The position numbers and the translations under genes were made by a program. Below, piece by piece: positions 28,471 to 38,815 of a stretch of 64,000 nt of DNA; positions within the stretch are counted from its first letter, which is position 1; each line of letters opens with the position of its first letter. The stretch comes from Mycobacterium alsense (GTDB lineage: Bacteria > Actinomycetota > Actinomycetes > Mycobacteriales > Mycobacteriaceae): contig NZ_MVHD01000025.1 in assembly GCF_002086635.1 (NCBI RefSeq), positions 1-64,000 of the forward strand, given 5' to 3'. The notes under the pieces are model-generated. The model ran no database searches. It was not told where the DNA came from and saw only the letters and a program-made list of their open reading frames with translations.

Positions 28471-29654
28471 GATCAACGGTGAGGCTGGGCCGGATCGCCG
28501 GCGTGGCAGTCGGTGTGCACTGGAGCGTGCTGGCCATCGTGGCACTGCTGGTCGTCGGGTTGTCGACGCGCTTTCCCCGGATGGTCCCGGGATATCCGGG
28601 GGCGGCCTACCTGCTGGTCGCGTCGCTGGCCGCCGTGCTGTTCGTGCTGTCGCTGCTGGCCCACGAGATGGCCCACGCGATCGTGGCACAACGCAACGGC
28701 GTCGAGGTGGAGGGCATTACCCTGTGGCTGCTCGGCGGCGTCGCCCGGCTGCGCAGTGAAGCCAAGACGCCGGGCGCGGATTTCCGCATTTCCGCGATCG
28801 GGCCGGTCACCAGCCTGCTGGTGGCGGCGGTGTTCGGCGCCGCGGCGTGGGTGGCTGACCTGGCCGGCATGAGCGCGCTGGTGGTGGCGGTGCCCAGCTA
28901 TTTGGCCGCGATCAACGTGGTGCTGGCGGTGTTCAACTCGATCCCGGCGGCGCCGCTGGATGGCGGTCGGATCCTGCGCGCCGGCGTGTGGGCCTGGCGG
29001 GGTGATCGGCTCGCCGCGACGGTGGCCGCGGCCCGGGCGGGGCGGGTCTTCGGATTCACCCTGATCGCGCTCGGCATCCTCAACGTGATCGGCGGCGCGG
29101 GCGGCGGCCTGTGGTGGATCCTGCTGGGATTGTTCGTGGTCACGATGGCCAGCGCGGAGGAGCACCAGGCCCGCAGCAGCACCGCGCTGGCCGGAATCCG
29201 GGTCCGCGACGTCATGGCCGCGCAGCCTGAGACGGTGGACGGCAACTTCACCGTCGCCGAGTTCCTCCGCGACATCGCGATGCTGCGCCGGCACTCGTCA
29301 TTTCCGCTGCTCGACGAGGCCGGCAGGCTGCAGGGCCTGGTCACGCTGAACCGGATCCGCGCCGTGCCGGCCGAGCGGCGCGGGAGCACCCTGCTGAGCG
29401 ACGTGGCGTGCCCGCCGGACGAGATTCCGCGGGCCAGACCCGAGGAACCGCTTTCGGAGCTGTTGCCCAGGCTGGGCGGCTGTACCGACGGCCGCGCGCT
29501 GGTGTTCGCCGGCGACACCATGGTCGGCATCGTTTCCCCCAGCGACATCAGCCGTGCGGCGGTGCTGCACGGCCTGGGCGTGCGGTTCGGCGCCGGGGGT
29601 GCCGACATCGCCGAAATGACGCCCAGGAGACCGGCCGCCGCGCTGATGAACTGA
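28467..29654 (+). CDS. site-2 protease (M50) with C-terminal CBS domains, Rip3-like
   Basis: A 395-aa intramembrane metalloprotease. HEMAH (HExxH) lies in a membrane segment near residue 68 and the second zinc site is in APLDGGRIL near 165. About five to six hydrophobic segments fill the first 230 residues, then two CBS motifs follow (RVRDVMAAQPETVD near 245, and 310-375). The layout and length match M. tuberculosis Rv2625c (Rip3). Site-2 proteases cut membrane-bound regulators, and CBS pairs sense adenine nucleotides, so it may link energy state to proteolysis. The substrate is unknown. The start overlaps the 64-aa gene. Confidence 0.9.
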   Translation: MRSTVRLGRIAGVAVGVHWSVLAIVALLVVGLSTRFPRMVPGYPGAAYLLVASLAAVLFVLSLLAHEMAHAIVAQRNGVEVEGITLWLLGGVARLRSEAKTPGADFRISAIGPVTSLLVAAVFGAAAWVADLAGMSALVVAVPSYLAAINVVLAVFNSIPAAPLDGGRILRAGVWAWRGDRLAATVAAARAGRVFGFTLIALGILNVIGGAGGGLWWILLGLFVVTMASAEEHQARSSTALAGIRVRDVMAAQPETVDGNFTVAEFLRDIAMLRRHSSFPLLDEAGRLQGLVTLNRIRAVPAERRGSTLLSDVACPPDEIPRARPEEPLSELLPRLGGCTDGRALVFAGDTMVGIVSPSDISRAAVLHGLGVRFGAGGADIAEMTPRRPAAALMN

Positions 29655-29772
29655 ACCACCCCCGGGCACGGCCGGGCTCCCGGATCGTCGGCCCCGGCAA
29701 ACAGCCTGGCCAGCGCCGCCGACTGCCCTGATGTGCCATGATGTCGGAGCTGTCAACACTCAGGGAGCAGCG

Positions 29773-32700
29773 GTGGATCTCAACATTTCGATGGTCACCC
29801 GACCGGTCGGGCGGCTGATCGCCACGGCGCAGAACGGCCTGGAGGTGCTGCGGCTGGGGGGCTTGGAAACCGAGAGCGTCCCGTCGCCGTCCCAGATCGT
29901 CGAGAGCGTTCCGATGTACAAGCTGCGGCGGTATTTCCCGCCGGACAGCCGGCCCGGGCAGGCACCGCCGGGCCCGCCCGTGCTGATGGTCCACCCGATG
30001 ATGATGTCGGCGGACATGTGGGACGTCACGCGCCAGGACGGCGCGGTGGGCATCCTGCACGCCAACGGGCTGGACCCGTGGGTCATCGACTTCGGCTCAC
30101 CGGACAAGGTCGAGGGCGGCATGCGCCGCAACCTCGCCGACCACATCGTCGCGCTGAGCCAGGCGATCGACACGGTCAAGGACGCCACGGGCAGCGACGT
30201 GCACCTGGTCGGCTATTCGCAGGGCGGGATGTGGTGCTACCAGGTCGCCGCGTACCGGCGGTCGAAGAACATCGCCTCCATCGTGGCCTTCGGCTCGCCG
30301 GTGGACACGCTGGCCGCCCTGCCGATGGGCATTCCGGCCAACTTCGGGGCGGCGGCAGCCAATTTCATGGCCGACCACGTCTTCAGCCGGCTGGCCATCC
30401 CAAGTTGGATGGCGCGCACCGGTTTTCAGCTGATGGATCCGCTCAAGACCGCCAAGGCCCGGGTGGACTTCGTGCGCCAGCTGCACGACCGGGAGGCGCT
30501 ACTGCCGCGCGAGCAGCAGCGCAGGTTCTTGGAGCGCGAGGGCTGGATCGCGTGGTCGGGGCCGGCGATCTCCGAGCTGCTCAAGCAGTTCATCGCGCAC
30601 AACCGCATGATGACCGGCGGCTTTGCCATCAACGGTCAGATGGTCACGCTCACCGACATCACCTGCCCGGTGCTGGCCTTCGTCGGCGAGGTGGACGACA
30701 TCGGGCAGCCGGCCTCGGTGCGCGGCATCCGGCGGGCGGCGCCCTACGCCGAAGTCTACGAACGCCCCATCCGCACAGGACATTTCGGCCTGGTCGTCGG
30801 ATCCAAGGCGGCGAAGGAGAGCTGGCCGACCGTCGCCGCGTGGGTGCGCTGGCTGTCCGAGGGCGGGGACAAGCCCGACGGCATCGACCCGATGGCCGAC
30901 CAGCCGGCCGAACACACCGACAGCGGGGTCGCGCTGAGTTCCCGGATCGCACACGAGATCGGCGAGGCGTCCGAAGCGGCGCTGGGGTTGGTGCGCGGCG
31001 CGGCCAACACGGTCGCCGCCGCCAACAAGTCGATGCGCACCCTGGCCGTCGAGACGGTCCGCACGCTGCCGCGGCTGGTGCGGCTCGGTCAGATCAACGA
31101 CCACACCCGAATCTCGTTGGGCCGCATCATCGACGAGCAGGCGCACGACGCCCCGCAGGGCGAATTCCTATTGTTCGACGGCCGCGTGCACACCTACGAG
31201 GCCGTCAACCGACGCATCAACAACGTGGTCCGCGGCCTCATCGAGGTCGGCGTGCGGCAGGGCGACCGGGTGGGCGTGCTGATGGAGACGCGGCCCAGCG
31301 CGCTCGTCGCCATCGCCGCGCTGTCGCGGCTCGGCGCCATCGCCGTGGTGATGCGGCCCGACGCCGACCTGGCAGCGTCGGTGCGGCTCGGGGGAGTGAG
31401 CGAGATCCTGACCGACCCCACCAATCTCGAAGCGGCGCGGCAACTTCCGGGCCAGGTGCTGGTGCTGGGCGGTGGCGAGGCGCGCGACCTGCACCTCCCC
31501 GAGGACGCGTCCGAAGGCCAAGTCATCGACATGGAGCAGATCGACCCGGACGCCGTCGAGCTCCCCGCGTGGTACCGCCCCAACCCCGGGCTGGCGCGTG
31601 ACCTGGCGTTCATCGCGTTCAGCGCGGCCGGCGGCGAGCTGGTCGCCCGACAGATCACCAACTACCGGTGGGCGGTGTCGGCGTTCGGGACCGCGTCGAC
31701 GGCATCGCTCGACCGGCGCGACACCGTCTACTGCCTGACGCCGCTGCACCACGAGTCCGCACTGCTGGTCAGCCTGGGCGGCGCGGTCGTCGGCGGCACC
31801 CGCATCGCGCTGTCGCGCGGCCTGCGTCCCGACCGGTTCGTGCAGGAAATCCGCCAGTACGGCGTGACGGTGGTGTCCTACACCTGGGCGATGCTGCGCG
31901 AGGTCCTGAACGATCCGGACGACCCCGCCTTCGTGCTGCACGGCAACCATCCGGTGCGGCTGTTCATCGGCTCGGGCATGCCGACCGGGCTGTGGCAGCG
32001 GGTCCTCGACGCGTTCGCCCCCGCCCACGTCGTCGAGTTCTTCGCCACCACCGACGGACAGGCGGTGCTGGCCAACGTGTCCGGCCACAAGATCGGCAGC
32101 AAGGGTCGCCCGCTGCCCGGCGTGGGACGCGTCGAGCTCGGGGCCTACGACGCCGAGCACGACCTGATCCTCGAGGACGAGCGGGGCTTCGTCCAGGTCG
32201 CCGCGCCTCACGAGGTCGGGGTGCTGCTGGCCGTGTCCAACGGGCCGATCGACCCGAACGCGTCGGTCAAGCGGGGGGTCTTCGCCCCCGCCGACACCTG
32301 GATATCGACCGAGTACCTGTTCTACCGCGACGGCGACGGCGACTACTGGCTGGCGGGCCGGCGCGGCTCGGTGGTGCACACCGCGCGGGGGATGGTGTTC
32401 GCCGAGCCCGTCACCGACGCGCTGAGCTGCATCAACGGCGTCGACCTCGCGGTCACCTACAACGTGCCGTACGGCGACCTGGATGTCGCGGTCTCGGCGG
32501 TGACGTTGTTGCCGGGGGCCAGCATCACCGCGGCGGACCTGACCGAAGCGCTCTCGGACCTGCCGATCGGGGTGGGACCCGACATCGTGCACGTGTGCCC
32601 GGAAATGACGTTGAGCGCGACCTACCGTCCGACCGTCAGCGCCCTGCGCGCGGCGGGGATCCCGAAGGCGAGACGCCAGGCGTGGTACTTCGACACCACC

Positions 32701-32775
32701 GGCGGGCAGTACCGCCGGTTGACGGCGGCCGTGCGGGCCGAATTGAGCGCCGTGTATCGAGGCGATGATGATTGA
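29773..32775 (+). CDS. alpha/beta hydrolase-acyl-CoA-synthetase-like fusion (Rv1683-like)
   Basis: A 1000-aa fusion, as in M. tuberculosis Rv1683 (about 999 aa). Residues 30-370 are an alpha/beta hydrolase related to PHA synthases (GYSQGG nucleophile elbow, Ser149). Residues about 430-1000 follow an acyl-CoA synthetase fold. The usual Thr/Ser/Gly-rich AMP-binding loop is replaced by FSAAGGELVARQ near residue 613, so ATP-dependent activity is doubtful. Rv1683 is annotated as a possible lipase/acyl-CoA synthase linked to storage lipid. GTG 29773 follows AGGGAG; an ATG at 29731 is in frame but has no ribosome site. Confidence 0.87.
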   Translation: MDLNISMVTRPVGRLIATAQNGLEVLRLGGLETESVPSPSQIVESVPMYKLRRYFPPDSRPGQAPPGPPVLMVHPMMMSADMWDVTRQDGAVGILHANGLDPWVIDFGSPDKVEGGMRRNLADHIVALSQAIDTVKDATGSDVHLVGYSQGGMWCYQVAAYRRSKNIASIVAFGSPVDTLAALPMGIPANFGAAAANFMADHVFSRLAIPSWMARTGFQLMDPLKTAKARVDFVRQLHDREALLPREQQRRFLEREGWIAWSGPAISELLKQFIAHNRMMTGGFAINGQMVTLTDITCPVLAFVGEVDDIGQPASVRGIRRAAPYAEVYERPIRTGHFGLVVGSKAAKESWPTVAAWVRWLSEGGDKPDGIDPMADQPAEHTDSGVALSSRIAHEIGEASEAALGLVRGAANTVAAANKSMRTLAVETVRTLPRLVRLGQINDHTRISLGRIIDEQAHDAPQGEFLLFDGRVHTYEAVNRRINNVVRGLIEVGVRQGDRVGVLMETRPSALVAIAALSRLGAIAVVMRPDADLAASVRLGGVSEILTDPTNLEAARQLPGQVLVLGGGEARDLHLPEDASEGQVIDMEQIDPDAVELPAWYRPNPGLARDLAFIAFSAAGGELVARQITNYRWAVSAFGTASTASLDRRDTVYCLTPLHHESALLVSLGGAVVGGTRIALSRGLRPDRFVQEIRQYGVTVVSYTWAMLREVLNDPDDPAFVLHGNHPVRLFIGSGMPTGLWQRVLDAFAPAHVVEFFATTDGQAVLANVSGHKIGSKGRPLPGVGRVELGAYDAEHDLILEDERGFVQVAAPHEVGVLLAVSNGPIDPNASVKRGVFAPADTWISTEYLFYRDGDGDYWLAGRRGSVVHTARGMVFAEPVTDALSCINGVDLAVTYNVPYGDLDVAVSAVTLLPGASITAADLTEALSDLPIGVGPDIVHVCPEMTLSATYRPTVSALRAAGIPKARRQAWYFDTTGGQYRRLTAAVRAELSAVYRGDDD

Positions 32776-32980
32776 TCAGACCCTGCTCGACATCCTGGTG
32801 TGCCCCCAGGACCGCGGTCCGCTGCTGCTGATCGACAACGAGCTCTACAACCCGCGGCTGCGGCGCGCCTACCGGATCGACGACGACATCCCGGTGCTGC
32901 TCATCGACGAGGCCCGCGACGTCGGCGACGACGAGCACGAGCGGCTCATGGCGCGGGCGCGTCCGGCAGATCCCCGGTGA
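32765..32980 (+). CDS. Trm112-like small zinc-ribbon protein (UPF0434 type)
   Basis: A 71-aa protein starting ILVCPQDRGPLLL, the N-terminal pattern of the Trm112/UPF0434 family, but only one Cys is seen, so a full zinc site is unlikely. Trm112-type proteins activate methyltransferases or act as small partners; the bacterial role is poorly defined. It starts inside the last codons of the fusion gene (ATG 32765 or 32768), so it is coupled to it, and its 3' end overlaps the convergent TetR gene by 35 bp. It matches Rv1684 by position. Confidence 0.8.
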   Translation: MMIDQTLLDILVCPQDRGPLLLIDNELYNPRLRRAYRIDDDIPVLLIDEARDVGDDEHERLMARARPADPR

Positions 32981-33569
32981 GGTAGCGCTGCAGGTTCGGC
33001 GCGATCGTTCGCGCGATCTGGTCGGCCGGCAGCGACGCGAACGGCTCCACCTTGACGATGTAGCGCGCCATCACCACGCCCATCAGCTGCGACGCCACGA
33101 ACTGCGCGCGGATCACGCCCGTGCCCGGCGGATTATCCACGCGCGCAGCCACTTCGGCGGTGACGACCTCCTGCAAAAAGGAGCGAGCCAGGCTCACTTC
33201 GGCGCCGGCGAGCAGGGACCGCAGCGTCGCGATAAGGCCGGCGCCCAGCTCGGAATCCCAGATCGGCAGCAACATCGACGGCAGTTGGTAGCCGAGCTCG
33301 TCGACCGGTACTTCGCGCAGGGGCACCAGCACCGTCATCGGATCGATCGGGATGCGGATGGCGGCGGCGAACAACTGCTGCTTGGTCCCGAAGTAGTGAT
33401 GCACCAGCGCGGAGTCCACCCCGGCCCCGGCGGCGACCGCGCGTATAGACGTCCGGTCGATACCGTTGCGCGCGAACAGCTCTCGCGCACTGGCCAGGAT
33501 CCGGTCCCGGGTGTCGGAGCTCCCGGCCGGCCGCCCGCGCCGCCGGCGGCCCGTGTTGGTAACCGCCAC
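32946..33569 (-). CDS. TetR-family repressor of the adjacent ABC exporter
   Basis: A 207-aa regulator, the length of M. tuberculosis Rv1685c. The helix-turn-helix is in residues about 22-66 (FARNGIDRTSIRAVAAGAGV, then LVHHYFGTKQQLF), with a helical ligand domain after it. GTG 33569 overlaps the stop of the permease gene by 1 base, so it is the third gene of the ABC operon. The tandem palindromes over the operon start (35065-35096) are the probable binding sites, giving autoregulation. A longer upstream extension would run into the permease frame. Confidence 0.87.
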   Translation of the reverse strand: MAVTNTGRRRRGRPAGSSDTRDRILASARELFARNGIDRTSIRAVAAGAGVDSALVHHYFGTKQQLFAAAIRIPIDPMTVLVPLREVPVDELGYQLPSMLLPIWDSELGAGLIATLRSLLAGAEVSLARSFLQEVVTAEVAARVDNPPGTGVIRAQFVASQLMGVVMARYIVKVEPFASLPADQIARTIAPNLQRYLTGDLPDAPAP

Positions 33570-34324
33570 TACGGCGTCCGTCGCCGCAGGGTGGCCGCGG
33601 CCAGGCACAGCGCCGCGACCGCGAAGCCCAGCACGACGACGATGTCGCGCACCGCGGTGTAGGTCAGTTCCGGGTGCGCGCCCACCTGCTGCAGGGCCTC
33701 CAGCGCGTAGCTGGCGGGCAGCACGTTGCTGATCCACTGCAGCCAGTGCGCCATCAGCCCCCGCGGCACGATGATGCCGGCCAGCAGCAGCTGGGGGACC
33801 ATCACCAGCGGGATGAACTGCACGGCCTGAAACTCGGTGCGCGCGAACGCACTACACAGCAGCCCCAGACCGACGCCCAGCATGGCGTTGATGATGGCGA
33901 TCGCGAACACCCACACCGGGCTGCCGGCAGTGTTGAACCCGAGGCACCAGAACGACACGACGCAGGCCAGGATCGCCTGCGCCGCGGCGGCGACCGAAAA
34001 CGCGCTGCCATAGGCGATCAGGAGGTCGAGCCGGCGCAGCGGCGTGGTCAGGATGCGCTCCAGCGTGCCGGACGCCCGCTCCCGCTGCATTGTGATCGAC
34101 GTGATGATGAACATCACGAACAGCGGGAACAGGCCGAGCAGGATCAGGCAGGCGTTGTTGAACGGTGTCGGCGCGCCCGGCCGGTGCGGGGCGTTTTCGA
34201 ACATGAAGTACATCAGCGTGATGACGAGCACCGGCACCACCAGGATCAGCGCGACGCTGCGGTGGTCGGCGGCGAGCTGACGCAGGATCCGCGCCGTGGT
34301 CGCGGTGTATCCCGTCAGGCTCAT
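33569..34324 (-). CDS. ABC-2 type transporter permease
   Basis: A 251-aa membrane protein with six hydrophobic segments: near residues 24-40, 60-80, 105-130, 140-160, 170-190 and 220-243. The pattern LLAGIIVPRGLMAHWLQWIS before the last segment is typical of drug-exporter ABC-2 permeases. ATG 34324 overlaps the ATPase stop by 4 bp (ATGA). It pairs with that ATPase to export an unknown compound, and corresponds to Rv1686c. Confidence 0.88.
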   Translation of the reverse strand: MSLTGYTATTARILRQLAADHRSVALILVVPVLVITLMYFMFENAPHRPGAPTPFNNACLILLGLFPLFVMFIITSITMQRERASGTLERILTTPLRRLDLLIAYGSAFSVAAAAQAILACVVSFWCLGFNTAGSPVWVFAIAIINAMLGVGLGLLCSAFARTEFQAVQFIPLVMVPQLLLAGIIVPRGLMAHWLQWISNVLPASYALEALQQVGAHPELTYTAVRDIVVVLGFAVAALCLAAATLRRRTP

Positions 34325-35088
34325 CCGGCTTTTTGCGTGGTGCTGCGCCTGATGATGGACAGAAACGCGTCCTCCAGTGACGGACATCCGGTGTCCTCTC
34401 GTAGTCGGTTAGGGGTGGTGTGCGCGACGAGGTGACCCTCGCGCATCAGCAACAAGTCGCCGCAGTGGTCGGCCTCGTCCATCACGTGGCTGGAGACCAG
34501 CAGCGTCGTGCCGCCGCGGGCGAGGGCGGCGAACTGCTCCCAGAGATCGACGCGCAGCACCGGGTCCAAGCCCACGGTGGGCTCGTCGAGCACGAGCAGC
34601 TCCGGCTGGCAGACCAACGCGCACGCCAGCGACGCCCGGGTGCGCTGGCCACCGGAGAGGTTGCCGCAGAAGGCCGTCCGGTGATCGGTGAGACCGACCC
34701 GCTCGATGGCGGCGTCGGCGGCCTCCGCGCCGAACCCGTAGAGCGCGGCGAAGTAGCGGACGTTGTCGACGATCCGCACGTCGTTGTAGATCGTCGGGTC
34801 CTGCGGCATGTACCCCACCCGGCGGCGCAGCGCGGGGCTGCCCGCCGGACGGCCCAGCACGGTGACGGCGCTCTTGGACGACACGATCTGGGTTCCGACG
34901 ATGCAGCGCATCAGCGTGGTCTTGCCGCAGCCGGACGGGCCGAGGATGCCGGTGATGGTGCCCTGGGCGATCTGTACCGAAAAGTCGTGCAACACGGGGC
35001 GTTTGAAGCGCGTGACGCGCAGGTGCTCGATGCTGACCGCGAGAGGGCGGCCTCGCGCCAGTAATTCATCACTCGATGAACTCATCAT
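34321..35088 (-). CDS. ABC transporter ATP-binding protein (drug-exporter type)
   Basis: A 255-aa ATPase, the length of Rv1687c. Walker A is GPSGCGKTT (near 49-57), the signature LSGGQRTR and Walker B LVLDEPTVGLD follow, then the H-loop (SSHVMDEADH). It drives the adjacent permease. The start is ATG 35088 (an ATGATG pair). A TTGACA/GATTAT promoter ends about 8 bp upstream, so the message is probably leaderless. Two tandem palindromes cover the -10 and first codons, indicating TetR repression. Confidence 0.88.
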   Translation of the reverse strand: MMSSSSDELLARGRPLAVSIEHLRVTRFKRPVLHDFSVQIAQGTITGILGPSGCGKTTLMRCIVGTQIVSSKSAVTVLGRPAGSPALRRRVGYMPQDPTIYNDVRIVDNVRYFAALYGFGAEAADAAIERVGLTDHRTAFCGNLSGGQRTRASLACALVCQPELLVLDEPTVGLDPVLRVDLWEQFAALARGGTTLLVSSHVMDEADHCGDLLLMREGHLVAHTTPNRLREDTGCPSLEDAFLSIIRRSTTQKAG

Positions 35089-35096
35089 GCGATGAA
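35065..35096. promoter_or_regulatory. tandem TetR operator
   Basis: Two adjacent 16-bp palindromes with the plan TTCATC-N4-GATGAA (35065-35080, and 35081-35096 with one mismatch). They overlap the start codon of the ABC ATPase gene and touch its -10 element. This is the arrangement expected for autorepression by the TetR gene of the operon. Confidence 0.65.
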
Positions 35097-35124
35097 TAAT
35101 CGTCCTCGGCGGCCGGGTTGTCAA
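35096..35124 (-). promoter_or_regulatory. SigA-type promoter of the ABC-TetR operon
   Basis: On the minus strand, TTGACA (35119-35124) and GATTAT (35096-35101) are 17 bp apart. Transcription should start near 35088-35090, at or just before ATG 35088, giving a leaderless or near-leaderless message. Confidence 0.6.
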
Positions 35125-35159
35125 GGGTGGGGCGCCGGCCCGGGGGCTCGGGCGCTGCG

Positions 35160-35320
35160 TTCACAGTCGCGCCCTGGGTTCACAGTCGCGGCCCTGCGGT
35201 CACCGCACCCCTGCCGCACCGTTTTGGGTGTGAAGCCTGGGCGGCGCAATCGGCCGAAATGCCGCCCGGTGTTCACACCGAAAGCCGTGGGCTCACACCC
35301 AGCGCCCTGCATTCACACCC
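35160..35320. repeat. array of TTCACA(G/C) motifs at about 20-bp spacing
   Basis: TTCACAGTCGCG occurs at 35160 and 35179; TTCACAC-type motifs occur at 35272, 35292 and 35311, with an inverted GTGTGAA at 35228 and a weaker GGTCACC at 35198. Neighbouring motifs are 19-21 bp apart, about two helical turns. No ORF covers the region. Confidence 0.6.
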
Positions 35321-35342
35321 GAAGCCTCGACCACCCCAGCCG

Positions 35343-35366
35343 TGCGATATCGCCGGCGATATCGCA
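35343..35366. repeat. 24-bp perfect palindrome
   Basis: TGCGATATCGCC is followed immediately by its reverse complement, with no loop. It lies between the ABC operon promoter and the 3' end of amt (both leftward). The zero-length centre argues against a terminator and for a protein-binding site. Confidence 0.7.
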
Positions 35367-35407
35367 ATCCGCAATCACCTCATGACCGGCTCACGGTGCT
35401 GGTGTGA

Positions 35408-36721
<1,314 letters not shown>

Positions 36722-36850
36722 CGAGATACCATGTCCGGCCCACGTTTCAGCCGTGCGGCAACGCGGTTACCGCCATGTTTCGTGTTGCCGGGGGGTTACA
36801 GAAAGCTCACTTTGGAGCCCGCGGCCCCCGTGCCCTAGGGTGATTCATCC

Positions 36851-37462
36851 ATGCAGGTAGAGGCGATAGGCGTCGACCCGGTCACCGCCGCGCACCGACT
36901 TCTCGGCGCCACGCTGACCGGTCGGGGCGTGCGCGCCGTCGTCGTCGAAGTGGAGGCCTACGGCGGGGTTCCCGACGGCCCCTGGCCGGACGCCGCGGCC
37001 CACTCCTACCGCGGCCGCAACGGCCGCAACGCCGTCATGTTCGGGCCGCCCGGGCGGCTCTACACCTACCGCAGCCACGGCATCCACGTCTGCGCCAACG
37101 TGTCGTGCGGGCCCGACGGCACCGCCGCGGCCGTCCTGCTGCGCGCGGCGGCCATCGAGGACGGAGCCGACGCCGCCCGTGCCCGCCGCGGTGAGCTGGT
37201 GCGCGCCACCGCGCTGGCGCGCGGCCCGGGCAACCTGTGCTCGGCGCTGGGAATCACCATGGACGACAACGGGATCGACCTGTTCGACCCGGGCAGCCCC
37301 GTCACCCTCGAGCTGCACGACCCGCTGACCGCCGTGTCCGGCCCCCGCGTCGGGGTCAGCCAGGCCGCCGACCGGCCGTGGCGATTCTGGCTGGCCGGGC
37401 GGCCCGAAGTGTCGGCCTACCGGCGAAGTCCGCGGGCTCCCGCCCCCGGGACCAGCGACTAG
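36851..37462 (+). CDS. mpg: 3-methyladenine DNA glycosylase (AAG/MPG family)
   Basis: A 203-aa base-excision repair enzyme, the same length as M. tuberculosis Mpg (Rv1688). It shows the AAG fold motifs [10 protein letters not shown] (catalytic Glu), [22 protein letters not shown] and [11 protein letters not shown]. It removes alkylated purines such as 3-methyladenine. ATG 36851 lies just 11 bp upstream of tyrS at its other end (stop 37462, tyrS start 37474). It diverges from amt across 129 bp. Confidence 0.92.
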   Translation: MQVEAIGVDPVTAAHRLLGATLTGRGVRAVVVEVEAYGGVPDGPWPDAAAHSYRGRNGRNAVMFGPPGRLYTYRSHGIHVCANVSCGPDGTAAAVLLRAAAIEDGADAARARRGELVRATALARGPGNLCSALGITMDDNGIDLFDPGSPVTLELHDPLTAVSGPRVGVSQAADRPWRFWLAGRPEVSAYRRSPRAPAPGTSD

Positions 37463-37473
37463 AGTTTGGCGCG

Positions 37474-38748
37474 ATGTCTTCCGGGATCCTCGACGAGCTG
37501 GCCTGGCGCGGGCTGATCGCCCAGTCCACCGACCTCGACGCGCTGGCCGCCGAGGCGCGGCGCGGGCCGATGACGGTCTACGCCGGGTTCGACCCCACCG
37601 CGCCCAGCCTGCACGCCGGGCACCTGGTCCCGCTGCTGGCGTTGCGCCGCTTCCAGCGCGCCGGCCACCGCCCGATCGTGCTGGCCGGCGGGGCCACCGG
37701 CATGATCGGCGACCCCCGCGACGCCGGCGAGCGCAGCCTCAACGAGGCCGACACCGTCGCCGCATGGACCGAGCGCATCCGCGGCCAGCTGGAGCGCTTC
37801 GTCGACTTCGAGGACACCTCGCCGACCGGGGCCCTCGTCGTCGACAACCTGGACTGGACGGGCCCGCTGTCGGCCATCGAGTTCCTGCGCGACATCGGCA
37901 AGCACTTCTCGGTCAACGTGATGCTGGACCGCGACACCGTCCGGCGCCGCCTGGAGGGCGAGGGCATCTCGTACACGGAGTTCAGCTACATGCTGTTGCA
38001 GGCCAACGACTACGTGGAGCTGCACCGGCGGCACGGCTGCACGCTGCAGATCGGCGGCTCCGATCAGTGGGGCAACATCATCGCCGGCGTGCGCCTGGTC
38101 CGCCAGAAGCTCGGCGCGACGGTGCACGCGCTGACCGTCCCGCTGGTGACCGCCGCCGACGGCACCAAGTTCGGCAAGTCCACCGGGGGCGGCAGCCTGT
38201 GGCTGGACCCCCAGATGACCACCCCGTACGCCTGGTACCAGTACTTCGTCAACACCGCCGACGCCGACGTGATCCGCTACCTGCGGTGGTTCACCTTCCT
38301 GTCGGCCGACGAGCTGGCCGAGCTGGAAGCCGCGACGGCCGAGCGCCCGCAGCGGCGCGCCGCCCAGCGCCGGCTGGCGCGCGAGCTGACCGTGCTGGTG
38401 CACGGGGAGGCGGCCACCGAGGCGGTCGAGCACGCCAGCCGGGCCCTGTTCGGGCAGGGCGAGCTGGACCGGCTGGACGAGGCGACGCTGGCCGCGGCGC
38501 TGCGCGAGACCCCGGTCGCCGAGCTCAAGCCCGGCAGCCCCGACGGCATCGTCGACCTGCTGGTGGCCAGCGGCCTGTCGGCCAGCAAGGGAGCCGCGCG
38601 CCGCACGATCGGCGAGGGCGGCGTCTCGGTCAACAACGTCCGCATCGACAGCGAGGAGTGGGCGCCTCGGCCCTCGGACTTCCTGCACGGCCGGTGGCTG
38701 GTGCTGCGGCGCGGCAAGCGCAACATCGCGGGCATAGAGAAGGTCTAG
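37474..38748 (+). CDS. tyrS: tyrosyl-tRNA synthetase
   Basis: A 424-aa class I synthetase that charges tRNA-Tyr, the usual mycobacterial length. The HIGH-type signature is HAGHLVP near residue 47 and the KMSKS-type loop is KFGKS near 232; the tyrosine-binding region includes YMLLQANDY and [10 protein letters not shown]-terminal S4 RNA-binding domain (about 350-420, [18 protein letters not shown]) is present. ATG 37474 is chosen because residues upstream in the open frame belong to the mpg region. Confidence 0.96.
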   Translation: MSSGILDELAWRGLIAQSTDLDALAAEARRGPMTVYAGFDPTAPSLHAGHLVPLLALRRFQRAGHRPIVLAGGATGMIGDPRDAGERSLNEADTVAAWTERIRGQLERFVDFEDTSPTGALVVDNLDWTGPLSAIEFLRDIGKHFSVNVMLDRDTVRRRLEGEGISYTEFSYMLLQANDYVELHRRHGCTLQIGGSDQWGNIIAGVRLVRQKLGATVHALTVPLVTAADGTKFGKSTGGGSLWLDPQMTTPYAWYQYFVNTADADVIRYLRWFTFLSADELAELEAATAERPQRRAAQRRLARELTVLVHGEAATEAVEHASRALFGQGELDRLDEATLAAALRETPVAELKPGSPDGIVDLLVASGLSASKGAARRTIGEGGVSVNNVRIDSEEWAPRPSDFLHGRWLVLRRGKRNIAGIEKV

Positions 38749-38815
38749 AGAAGCTCTAGCGGCTAGGCCAAACCTTTACCGCGCCGTGCCCCGGACGTGA
38801 CCGGCGCCGACCACT

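Noticed and set aside
30018..31601. Plus-strand frame of over 500 codons within the lipase/synthetase fusion
   Set aside because: The overlapping frame carries the GYSQGG elbow and matches a known full-length protein; this one is low-complexity.
35160..35320. CRISPR array
   Set aside because: The repeats are 6-12 bp with spacers of about 8-14 bp and mixed orientation; no cas genes are nearby.
35343..35366. Intrinsic terminator of amt
   Set aside because: The palindrome has no loop and no T-tract, and lies 42 bp past the amt stop; a protein site fits better.
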